Part shown: piece after piece, positions 49,467 through 57,308 of the stretch
How positions within the stretch are numbered: the first letter of the stretch is position 1
Layout of the letters: each line of letters starts with the position of its first letter
Assembly: GCA_015075405.1 (NCBI GenBank)
Contig: JABTUK010000004.1
Span: forward strand, 1,178,001 to 1,242,000
DNA from: Anaerolineales bacterium
Lineage (GTDB): Bacteria > Chloroflexota > Anaerolineae > 4572-78 > J111
DNA: 64,000 nucleotides
Reading direction: 5' to 3'
The notes under the pieces: model-generated
What the model was told of the DNA's origin: nothing
The model's database searches: none
Seen by the model: only the letters and a program-made list of their open reading frames with translations
Position numbers and translations under genes: made by a program

Positions 49467-50717
49467 TTACTTGCTTTGGTTACTATATATCGTCACCGCG
49501 TCCAGAATCGCATCAATCCGCTCGCGCAGATCGCGTAGGTCTTCGACGACTTCCGCATAATGGGTCGTTGTGGCCAGGTTTTGAGTCAAGTCAATGAGAT
49601 CAGGTTCTTCGAGTTTGGTTAAGAAGCGCAAAGCGCTTTGGACTTTGCTGCGAAACTGTTCTGCTCCGGGCGAGCGGTGGGCAGCGGGCGGCGATTTACG
49701 CATCGGAGTGGAGCCAGTCTTATCCTGCGCCCCGGCCTGATGTAGCAGTTCGGCCACTAACGCTTCGGTCGAAGCGACAAGTGGTTGGCTGGCCTCGCCG
49801 TCCTCTTCTTGAGCTTCACGCCAGCGGATCAGTTGTTGCAGAGCCTTGATTTGTAAATCAGGGCGTCCTTTGAGCTTTTGGGTGATGGGACGGATCATGC
49901 GTTCACTAAGACCATGTTCTGCCACCAAGTTTTGGGCTTCTGTCCCCAATTCCAGCACTCCGGTAACAAAAATGCGATACCGTTTGGAGATGTCGAGCGC
50001 TTCTTCAACTTGGCCCCACGGCACCAGGGCTGGCCCAGGAGGTGAACCATGGTTCACCTGGGTGCTCTCTATATTTTCGTTTAAAGGTGAACCATGGTTC
50101 ACCCCGGAAAGTTCATATCGCAGCGCCCACAAACCGCGCGCTTTCTCAACGGCATTGATATCCTCACGCATGAGGTTTTCGATGAGCTGATGGGCGCGGA
50201 CGCTGATCCCGGCCTGAACAACAAAAGCCTTGATCTGGCCAGGTTCGACAACTTCTACTCCTTCCTGAATCGTTCGGCTCTCCAGGCTGAGCAGAACATG
50301 AGACCAATATCGCCGTTCTCCGGTGACAATCACATAGGTCACGCCGGGGGGTAGAGTCTCCTCGACCCGCGCCTGACGGACAGTGATGGGGTTGATTAAT
50401 CCATGCTGAGCAATACTGGCGGCCAGCCGGCGCAATTCGCGGATCGAGCGTTGAGCGGCGATGTTCTCACTTACCTCAGCCTGCTTCAGCCAGGCCCGCA
50501 GAGCTTCGGTAGGGGTCAATTGACCGGCAGCTAACGCTTCACTCAAGCCTGACGGCAATAGTTGGCGCGGCTGGCTGGGGTCGGGCCGGATTTCCTCCAG
50601 GGGAAGGGTGCGCTGAGGTCCCTCCGGGATCGGGCTGGCTGTTTCTTCGGCGGCAATTCCGTAAGGGTCAATCTGGCCAAAAAGGGTTTGGCTCAGGCTG
50701 GTTTTCTTTTTAGCCAC
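49467..50717 (-). CDS. parB: ParB-family partition protein (ParB1)
   Basis: 416 residues. The ParB N-domain has IRPDPSQPRQLLPSGL, SIAQHGLINPITVRQ and the CTPase box TGERRYWSH. Helices with LIENLMREDINAVEKARGLW follow. The central helix-turn-helix region is DISKRYRIFVTGVLELGTEA with RMIRPITQKLKG. A short insertion (about 206-226) reads VNHGSP twice; its DNA is two perfect palindromes. A C-terminal helix may dimerise. Overlaps parA by eight bases. By family it binds centromere DNA and stimulates the ParA ATPase. Confidence 0.92.
   Translation of the reverse strand: MAKKKTSLSQTLFGQIDPYGIAAEETASPIPEGPQRTLPLEEIRPDPSQPRQLLPSGLSEALAAGQLTPTEALRAWLKQAEVSENIAAQRSIRELRRLAASIAQHGLINPITVRQARVEETLPPGVTYVIVTGERRYWSHVLLSLESRTIQEGVEVVEPGQIKAFVVQAGISVRAHQLIENLMREDINAVEKARGLWALRYELSGVNHGSPLNENIESTQVNHGSPPGPALVPWGQVEEALDISKRYRIFVTGVLELGTEAQNLVAEHGLSERMIRPITQKLKGRPDLQIKALQQLIRWREAQEEDGEASQPLVASTEALVAELLHQAGAQDKTGSTPMRKSPPAAHRSPGAEQFRSKVQSALRFLTKLEEPDLIDLTQNLATTTHYAEVVEDLRDLRERIDAILDAVTIYSNQSK
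50041..50103. promoter_or_regulatory. candidate parS (centromere) palindromes inside parB1
   Basis: GGTGAACCATGGTTCACC is a perfect 18-base palindrome at 50041-50058 and again at 50086-50103, 45 bases between centres. They lie in the coding sequence of the linker before the helix-turn-helix and encode VNHGSP. The ParB2 gene carries the same palindrome with a TATA centre at the same place. Confidence 0.7.
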
Positions 50718-51513
50718 GGCGAATTACCTCCTTAAGCAAGTGGGCAAAAGCGCGAGCGCTTTCGCCGCGGCCATCATAGGCAAAAATATCCTGACCGGCG
50801 GCATGGGCCTCACCGATGCTGACCCGGCGCGGAATGGTCGGCAGTAACAATTCGCCGAAGGATTCAGCCAGTTGATCCTGGGTATCACGGGTTAGCGCCG
50901 TGCGGTCAACCATGGTGGGAATCACCCCACTGATACGCAGGGCCGGGTTGGCCCGTTTGACCATTTCAATGGTGCGCTGCAACAGCCGCAGTCCGATAAG
51001 TGGGAAAAAACCGGGTTCGACCGGAATGATAACCTCGCTGGCGGCCATCAGACCGTTAACGGTCAGCAGACCCAGGCTGGGCGGGCAGTCAATCACTACG
51101 AAATGATAACGATCCAGAATGGGTTCCAGGGCCTGCCGCAGTTTGCGTTCTCGTTCAAAAGCAGGCACCAGTTCCAACTCAGCGGCGGCTAGCTCCAGAT
51201 GGGCCGGCAAGACATCGAGTGATGCCTCGGGGCTCCGCTCGCTGGCATCCAGTTTTACAGTTTTAATAACTTGTTCGGCCTCGGCATTACCCATGATCAC
51301 TTCATAGACGGTATCTGCGCCGGGCTGGCGTGGTCCGGCGGCAAAGGCAACCCCTAAAAATACAGCGGTAGCGTTAGCCTGGGGGTCGGCGTCAATCAGC
51401 AGCACTCGTTTCCCATTGTCTACCCCACGGGCCAGTCCGGCTGCCAGGTTAACAGCCGTAGTCGTCTTGCCGGTGCCGCCTTTTTGATTAGCAATGGCAA
51501 TCACTCGTGTCAT
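50710..51513 (-). CDS. parA: ParA-family partition ATPase
   Basis: 267 residues with the deviant Walker A KGGTGKTTT (11-19), Walker B FVVIDCPPSLGLLTVNGL and the later GVIPTMVDRTALTRD. Family: DNA-associated ATPase that moves ParB-bound centromeres. It has no N-terminal DNA-binding extension (type Ib-like or chromosomal). Coupled to parB1 by an eight-base overlap. Confidence 0.94.
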   Translation of the reverse strand: MTRVIAIANQKGGTGKTTTAVNLAAGLARGVDNGKRVLLIDADPQANATAVFLGVAFAAGPRQPGADTVYEVIMGNAEAEQVIKTVKLDASERSPEASLDVLPAHLELAAAELELVPAFERERKLRQALEPILDRYHFVVIDCPPSLGLLTVNGLMAASEVIIPVEPGFFPLIGLRLLQRTIEMVKRANPALRISGVIPTMVDRTALTRDTQDQLAESFGELLLPTIPRRVSIGEAHAAGQDIFAYDGRGESARAFAHLLKEVIRRG

Positions 51514-51602
51514 AGTGTGGAAATCTCCCTTGTTTTGTTCTTCTACTACCTCAGATCAATGCCAATTGAGGCGGTTCGCCTGAACTATACTAAGCGCAGG
51601 CT

Positions 51603-51672
51603 AAAATTTCCGTAGGACGGCATCCCTATGCCGTCCGCTGACGCATGGGGATGCGTCAGCTACGGAAATTTT
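51603..51672. repeat. perfect three-way-junction inverted repeat between parA and parB2
   Basis: An outer 12-base stem (AAAATTTCCGTA with TACGGAAATTTT) encloses two perfect nine-base hairpins: GGACGGCAT-ccct-ATGCCGTCC and CTGACGCAT-gggg-ATGCGTCAG. The two loops are nearly complementary. The remaining DNA of the gap 51514-52095 contains a TATAAT at 51805-51810 but no supported gene; an ORF at 51810-52013 has no protein-like features. Confidence 0.8.
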
Positions 51673-52095
51673 GAAATGCCTTGGGTATAAGTGCGGAAGG
51701 CGGTGGAGCGTGAGCTAGACTTCTTAGTCTGTGGAGTATCAGTTCGTTCCGGGTAGCCTACACACTTAGCATTTTTATTATAACACCATTTTTCCCAAAC
51801 CATGTATAATTGAGTTCAAGTTTAGAGAGAAGCGGGCTTCAGAAAGGCATCTTCCTTATCTATATTTTGCGGGTTGCCCCACAACTACTAAAACCTCTGC
51901 CGGAAGCAGGACTTGAGTTATGGCATACTTTCACGTCGGAAGAAGGGCGGCGCTCCAGGGGAACTAAGGAATGCCAACTCGTAGTGACAGCGGACGAAAG
52001 CAGGAAGAATTAGGTTGCCGGAAGGAGCAGCTCAAGACTCTAGGGGCCAATGGAGATGCTGTCGTTGGTGTCGGGTTACAGATAAAATTGTCTTG

Positions 52096-53397
52096 CTAAT
52101 TCTCTGAAGGGTCTGGCTCAGTTGAGGCAGTTTCGTCCGAGGTGGGAGGAGATAACAGGGGCGGCGTCATCGTTAGCTCTGCCGATTCCGAAGCAGTGCT
52201 CAGAATCGCATCAATCTGCTCGCGCAAAATACGCAAATCAATCATTACATCCGCATAGTCGCCCCGTTGCAATGCTCTGGCTAACTCAACCCGATCAGTC
52301 TTTTTTAGACGGTTCAGAAAGTCCAATGTCTCGCGCACTTTGTCTCGAAAGCGAATCACCGGCGCCGACGAGACTGAACGTGACCGTTTAGGCGCTGCTG
52401 GTTCAGGCGTTTGTGTTTCCGTTTGAACTAATTCATCAATAAGTAATTTATCAACGAACTCTTTAATTGAAGCAACAATAGGCTGTCCCGGACTTTCCTC
52501 TTCCTCACTGTTTTGCCATTCGATTAGTTGCTCTAATGCTTTGAGTTGTAAATCCGGCTTGTTTTTAAGTTTTTGCGTAATAGGGCGAATAGTCATTTCG
52601 GCTAGGTTGTACCCGGCTACCAACGATTGGGCGTCTTCGCTTAAATTAAGGACCGAAGTAACAAAAATTCGATAGCGTTTGGAGATTCCCAGGGCTTCCT
52701 CAACCCTGGCCCAGGGCACGAGCTGAGGTGAACTATAGTTCACCTCAGTTTCGGAGGAGGGTGGTGAACTATTGTCCTCAGCTTCCACCTGAGTAGAAGG
52801 GGGTGAACTATAGTTCACCCCCGATAATTCATAACGCAACGCCCACATCCCTTGTGCCCGCTCAATGGCATTAAGGTCTTCACGGAGCAAATTTTCAATA
52901 AGCTGATAAGCTCTAATACTAATACCTGGAGGTGCTAGTGTAACTTTTATTTCATCAGGATTGGTAACAGTCTGTCCGGCCTGAATTTGCCGGCCTTGAC
53001 TGAGCAAGTAAACGTGTGCCCAATAACGACGTTCGCCGGTAACGATCAAATAAGTGATTCCCGGAGGAACTGTTTCATCAGAACCGGGGAGACGCACAGA
53101 AATGGGGCTGATGAGACCATGTTGAGCAATACTGTCGGCCAGGCGTTTCAACTCGCGGACATTTTGTCGTAAAGCGACTTCCACCGTTTCAGCTTCGGCC
53201 CGCCGCAGCCATTCCTCCATAGCAGCAGTGGGGGATAAACTTCCCTGCGTAACAGCAATAATCAAATCATCGGGAAGCAGCCGTCGGGGTTGGCCCGGAT
53301 CAGGCAGGATGGCCTCCAGGCGCGCAACCGCTTGCCCCAATGTGTCTGCTTGATTTAAAGAGGCTACATTACTCAAATCAGATTTTCGCTTAGCCAT
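52096..53397 (-). CDS. parB: ParB-family partition protein (ParB2), paralogue of ParB1
   Basis: 433 residues, collinear with ParB1: ILPDPGQPRRLLPDDLI, SIAQHGLISPISVR, TGERRYWAHVYLL, LIENLLREDLNAIERAQGMW, GISKRYRIFVTSVLNLS, MTIRPITQKLKNKPDLQLKA. The linker contains VNYSSP twice and NSSPP, encoded by palindromic DNA. The C-terminal tail is longer and acidic. No ParA is next to it except the one at 50710, which therefore probably serves both ParBs. Start ATG 53397 is at the natural family start. Confidence 0.9.
   Translation of the reverse strand: MAKRKSDLSNVASLNQADTLGQAVARLEAILPDPGQPRRLLPDDLIIAVTQGSLSPTAAMEEWLRRAEAETVEVALRQNVRELKRLADSIAQHGLISPISVRLPGSDETVPPGITYLIVTGERRYWAHVYLLSQGRQIQAGQTVTNPDEIKVTLAPPGISIRAYQLIENLLREDLNAIERAQGMWALRYELSGVNYSSPPSTQVEAEDNSSPPSSETEVNYSSPQLVPWARVEEALGISKRYRIFVTSVLNLSEDAQSLVAGYNLAEMTIRPITQKLKNKPDLQLKALEQLIEWQNSEEEESPGQPIVASIKEFVDKLLIDELVQTETQTPEPAAPKRSRSVSSAPVIRFRDKVRETLDFLNRLKKTDRVELARALQRGDYADVMIDLRILREQIDAILSTASESAELTMTPPLLSPPTSDETASTEPDPSEN
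52723..52822. promoter_or_regulatory. candidate parS (centromere) palindromes inside parB2
   Basis: The core GGTGAACTATAGTTCACC lies in a perfect 26-base palindrome at 52723-52748 and in a perfect 24-base palindrome at 52799-52822. A half-site (GGTGAACTAT) starts at 52763. They sit at the position homologous to the parB1 palindromes and differ in the centre (TATA in place of CATG). Confidence 0.7.
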
Positions 53398-53854
53398 GGA
53401 ATGCGACCGTTCTCAGGATATATCAGGAATTATAGCAGAACTTTCTAAAATATAGAACTTTATGTCATCCTACTGTACTCAAAAGAGGTTGATTAAAAGA
53501 GGTTTTGAAGCTTGCAAAAAGAATATACCCAGTAAATCGGAATAAACCGGGTTTAGTGTTTCATATTTAACACTCGTTTTATGTCAACATAAAGTCCGAA
53601 CTGAAAGGTCAGATACGTTAAGTATGGAACCGGCTTTCAATCTTAAATATAGGAGAGGTAAAGACATTATTTCAGACAAAAGGGTAAGATAACCAAAAAA
53701 TTTATAACAATTCGTCTTTTCCCCACAAATATTTAGAATTATGAAGAAATATAACACATTATGCTTTACCGAAAATGCTAACTTTTGTCTGTCTAAAGTG
53801 AAAAATTGAGGTATAATTTCACCTCATTAAATTTTTGAGATAGGGGGATCAATC
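53398..53854. other. AT-rich intergenic region between the par block and the oxidation cassette
   Basis: 457 bases with no supported gene. A TATAAT at 53812-53817 lies about 38 bases before the dioxygenase ATG (53855) and may be its -10 box; no good -35 is visible. AT-richness contrasts with the flanks and marks the right edge of the replicon block. Confidence 0.5.
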
Positions 53855-54826
53855 ATGGAATTGCGCGGTTTACATCACGTCACTGCGGTGACGGGTCAAG
53901 CCCAGGCCAACGTGAATTTTTATACCCAGGTGCTGGGGATGCGTCTGGTCAAAAAGACGGTTAATCAAGACGATGTGTCGGCTTATCATCTTTTCTACGG
54001 TGATGAGGTCGGTAATCCGGGGACCGAACTGACTTTTTTTGAATGGCCTCGCCTGGGGCCTAATCAAAACGGACCGGGCAGCATTGCCAAAACCTGGCTG
54101 CGTGTGCCGAGCCTGGCGGCGTTGGAGTGGTGGTCGGAACGTTTGGACCAGCGCGGAATTATCCATCAGGGGATTACCAACTTTAACGGACGGGCGGTGA
54201 TCTATCTGACTGACCCGGAAGGGCAGGAACTTGCTCTGGTTGATGATGGCGGCGCGCCGGGTGGAACGCCCTGGTCCAAGAGTCCGGCGCCGGCGGAGCA
54301 CGCGATTCGGGGTCTGTTCGCCTCGACGCTGATTGTGCCGCAACTAAAACCAACGGCGTTTGTTCTGACTGAAATTATGGGGTATCAGACTGTTGCCGAG
54401 GTTGCTTCGGCCAACCCCTCCGGCGAACGGATGGTCGTTTTTGCGCTTGACCAGGGTGGGGCAGGGAAAGAGCTTTATGTGGTCGAGCAAATCCATGCAC
54501 CCTTTGGGCAGCTTGGTATCGGAGGCGTTCATCATATCGCCTTCCGAACCCCCAACGGCGACGAACAAATTGAGTGGATGGAACGCCTACATCGTTCTGG
54601 CCTGCGAACTTCAGGGCTGGTGGATCGTTACTACTTCCAGTCGCTCTATTTTCGTATCCCCGGCGGTATCCTCTTTGAAATTGCGACTGATGGGCCGGGT
54701 TTCGCCACCGACGAACCTGCTGAGCATTTGGGTGAACGGCTGGCCCTGCCGCCATTTTTGGAACCCCGCCGCGCCCAAATCGAAGCGGGCCTCACCCCGG
54801 TTCAGTTACCTCAAACACAAGCATGA
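53855..54826 (+). CDS. ring-cleaving dioxygenase, glyoxalase/VOC superfamily (MhqO-like)
   Basis: 323 residues made of two VOC halves. It begins GLHHVTAVTGQAQANVNFYT, with metal-binding His at HH, and has GGVHHIAFRTPNGDEQIEW in the second half. The last ligand is Glu in GGILFEIATDGPGF. Family members (MhqO, catechol-type extradiol dioxygenases) open hydroquinone or related rings with Fe(II). GGGG-type ribosome site upstream. It leads a plus-strand set of IclR, P450 and aldehyde dehydrogenase, suggesting aromatic or quinone detoxification. Confidence 0.88.
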   Translation: MELRGLHHVTAVTGQAQANVNFYTQVLGMRLVKKTVNQDDVSAYHLFYGDEVGNPGTELTFFEWPRLGPNQNGPGSIAKTWLRVPSLAALEWWSERLDQRGIIHQGITNFNGRAVIYLTDPEGQELALVDDGGAPGGTPWSKSPAPAEHAIRGLFASTLIVPQLKPTAFVLTEIMGYQTVAEVASANPSGERMVVFALDQGGAGKELYVVEQIHAPFGQLGIGGVHHIAFRTPNGDEQIEWMERLHRSGLRTSGLVDRYYFQSLYFRIPGGILFEIATDGPGFATDEPAEHLGERLALPPFLEPRRAQIEAGLTPVQLPQTQA

Positions 54827-54840
54827 GGGATTTATATCTG

Positions 54841-54941
54841 CTCAGGCATGTCATTTCGACCGTAGGGAGAAATCTCCAAGACCTTACTTTTAACAGTTAC
54901 GTCCAGGGGATTTCTCGACCTTTGGTCTCGAAATGACATGA
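54841..54941. repeat. ATGTCATTTCGA palindromic element, family A copy 7
   Basis: CTCAGGCATGTCATTTCGACC at left (read as CTCAGG + ATGTCATTTCGA) and TGGTCTCGAAATGACATGAG at right, with GAAATCTCC and GATTTCTCG inside. The remainder of the gap up to 55209 (268 bases) has no supported gene. Confidence 0.82.
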
Positions 54942-55209
54942 GATAGACTTCCAATTCAAAATCTGAATGTGCCCTCCTCAAATATTGACAAGCAGCTTAG
55001 TCTATGCTATATTTTGGGCTACTATACAGAATTTGGTTCTGTATGGCGAACCTACCTCTTGGGGCAACCCTCTGCTGCTGAAGCATGACCTATTTCGATC
55101 CCCGGCAGAGAGCGTCTTTCTACTTCAATTTCAGATTAATTTTTCTTCTCTCGAAACCGTTGAACTTGAATTCGGCTCAAGGGTTTATTGAGAGCACGAA
55201 TTTAGAGTT

Positions 55210-55974
55210 ATGGCCTCGTTAGTCTCAGCCGTTGATCGGGCAATTCAGATTCTAAAAGCATTTGAAGCGGACAAGGATGAGTATAGCCTAACCGAACTTT
55301 GCAGCCTGTTAAACCTTAACAAGAGCACGGCCCACGATATTCTCAATACCCTGTGCCAACATCAATGCCTGCTGCGCGACGCTCAATCCCGCAAGTATCG
55401 GTTGGGGCCAACCCTGATTCGATTGGGGCATCTGGCCCATGAGCAAATGGATATTCGCCGGATTGCCCGGCCCTATATGGAAGCTTTGATGCGCCAAACG
55501 TCCAAATCGGTGCTGTTGGGTACATTTTATAACGACCAGATTACGGTGATTGACAAGGTTGATCCGGTCGGCACATTGCATGTGTCGGCGGCTATCGGCC
55601 AGCAGATTCCTTTTGCGGCCAGTTCTTTTGGTAAAGTGTTTTTGGCCTGGAAAAGCGAGGCCGAGGTTGACAAACTGCTGGCCGAGCGTGGCCTAACCGC
55701 TTTTACCCCAGCTTCGATTGTGGACCCAGCCGCCTACAAAGCCGAGTTGGCTAAGGTTCGACAGCAGGGCTATGCCATTGACGACCAGGAAGAGTATTTG
55801 TTGGGAGTCAAAGCCCTCTCGGTGCCGCTGCGGGATTTTCAGGGCGTGGCTGCGGCGCTGACCATTGCCGGCTTCACCTCACGCAGCAGCAATCAACCCA
55901 GCCAGGCCACCATCTTGGCCATTACCAGGGCAGCCGTCGAAATATCGCAGCAGTTGGGCGCGCCGGAGTGTTGA
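55210..55974 (+). CDS. IclR-family transcriptional regulator
   Basis: 254 residues. The N-terminal winged helix is VDRAIQILKAFEADKDEYSL with LLNLNKSTAHDILNTL and YRLGPTLIRLG. The C-terminal GAF-like effector domain starts RPYMEALMRQT and contains SVPLRDFQGVAAALTIAG. Family members sense aromatic or carboxylic effectors. It sits just upstream of a P450 and aldehyde dehydrogenase on the same strand, so it likely controls them. Same-strand gap to P450 is 71 bases. Confidence 0.92.
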   Translation: MASLVSAVDRAIQILKAFEADKDEYSLTELCSLLNLNKSTAHDILNTLCQHQCLLRDAQSRKYRLGPTLIRLGHLAHEQMDIRRIARPYMEALMRQTSKSVLLGTFYNDQITVIDKVDPVGTLHVSAAIGQQIPFAASSFGKVFLAWKSEAEVDKLLAERGLTAFTPASIVDPAAYKAELAKVRQQGYAIDDQEEYLLGVKALSVPLRDFQGVAAALTIAGFTSRSSNQPSQATILAITRAAVEISQQLGAPEC

Positions 55975-56045
55975 AAAATTAATTCTCGCACCAGAGATTT
56001 GGGCGCGAGGATCGTGGATTATGTAGATAAACAAGGAGGTTTATG

Positions 56046-57293
56046 ATGACTCACCTCGAGGCTAATTCTATCCCGACCCTCTTAGACGAGTTTGATCCTT
56101 TTAATCTGGTTGACCCTTTCCCCTTTTATGTCAAAGCGCGTAGCGAGGCGCCCATTTTCTACAGCCCGGAACTGAATTACTGGGTTGTGACCCGCTACGA
56201 AGACATCAAAGCCGTCTTTAAAGATTTAACCACCTTTTCCTCTGAAATAACCGGCAAACCGCTCGTCCCGTTCAGCCCGGCGGTGCAGAAAGTGCTCGAT
56301 GAGGGCGAATTTGCCGTTTCATCGGGCATTTCGGGCATGATGCCGCCCGATCATACCCGTATCCGTAGTTTTATCAACAAGGGCTTGACCCCGCGCCGGA
56401 TTGAAAAGCTGGAAGAACCAATTCGGCGGCGGACCAACGAACTGATTGACCTCTTCAGCAACGATGGCCGGGCCGATCTGGTACGACAGTTGACCTATGA
56501 TTTGCCGGCGTTGGTCGTCTTTATGCTGCTGGGCGTTCCCGACGAGGATGTGCTCTATGTCAAACAATGGGCGGCCAGCCGTATTGCCATTACCTGGGGC
56601 GACCTGACCGAGGAAGAACGCATCTGGCACGCCCATCAAATGGTCAAATATTGGCGTTACTGCCTTGATTTGATCGAGAAGCGTTTTGTCGAACCGCGCG
56701 ATGACCTGCCCAGCGATCTGGTCCGCATCTATCAGGAAGGCGACCGCTCGATTTCCAAACACGAAATGGGCCGGGTTTGTTACGCCATGCTTTTTGCCGG
56801 CCACGAAACCACCAGCAATTTACTGGCCGAAGGCATTAAAACGCTGCTGACCCATCGCGATAAATGGGCCGAACTGTGCGCCACCCCATCTCTCATCCCC
56901 GAAGCCGTAGAAGAGGTGTTGCGCTACTGCCCCTCCATCTTTGCCTGGCGGCGGCTGGTGAAAAAGCCGACCACGCTGGCCGGGGTAGACCTGCCGGAAG
57001 GAGCGCAATTACTACTGGTGCTCGGTTCAGCCAATCGGGATGAGGTATGTTTCCACGCCGGAGAAACCTTCGATATTCACCGCGAGAACGCCAAACATCA
57101 TTTGACCTTTGGCCACGGGGTCAAGTATTGCCTGGGCGCGCCTCTGGCCCGCCTGGAAGGGCGCGTCGTTTTGGAAGAGTTGACCCGCCGCTTGCCGTCG
57201 CTCCGCTTAGCGCCTGATCAAACCTTTGAATATGTGCCCAACACTTCATTCCGCGGCCCCAGCCATGTCTGGGTCGAGTGGGATGTGGCCTGA
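56046..57293 (+). CDS. cytochrome P450
   Basis: 415 residues from ATG 56046; an ATG three bases earlier is also open, but the AAGGAGG site spaces better to the second. The I-helix is AGHETTSN, the ExxR motif is EEVLRYCPS with WRRL following, and the heme loop is FGHGVKYCLGAPLARLEG with Cys362. It is a soluble bacterial type (no membrane anchor). Redox partners are not encoded next to it. With the adjacent aldehyde dehydrogenase it would oxidise an alkyl group or alcohol to acid (inference). Confidence 0.94.
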   Translation: MTHLEANSIPTLLDEFDPFNLVDPFPFYVKARSEAPIFYSPELNYWVVTRYEDIKAVFKDLTTFSSEITGKPLVPFSPAVQKVLDEGEFAVSSGISGMMPPDHTRIRSFINKGLTPRRIEKLEEPIRRRTNELIDLFSNDGRADLVRQLTYDLPALVVFMLLGVPDEDVLYVKQWAASRIAITWGDLTEEERIWHAHQMVKYWRYCLDLIEKRFVEPRDDLPSDLVRIYQEGDRSISKHEMGRVCYAMLFAGHETTSNLLAEGIKTLLTHRDKWAELCATPSLIPEAVEEVLRYCPSIFAWRRLVKKPTTLAGVDLPEGAQLLLVLGSANRDEVCFHAGETFDIHRENAKHHLTFGHGVKYCLGAPLARLEGRVVLEELTRRLPSLRLAPDQTFEYVPNTSFRGPSHVWVEWDVA

Positions 57294-57308
57294 TCAATTC
57301 TGTTATTT

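Noticed and set aside
51810..52013. 67-residue plus-strand frame between parA and parB2
   Set aside because: No ribosome site and no protein-like pattern; the TATAAT just upstream (51805-51810) lacks a -35 box.
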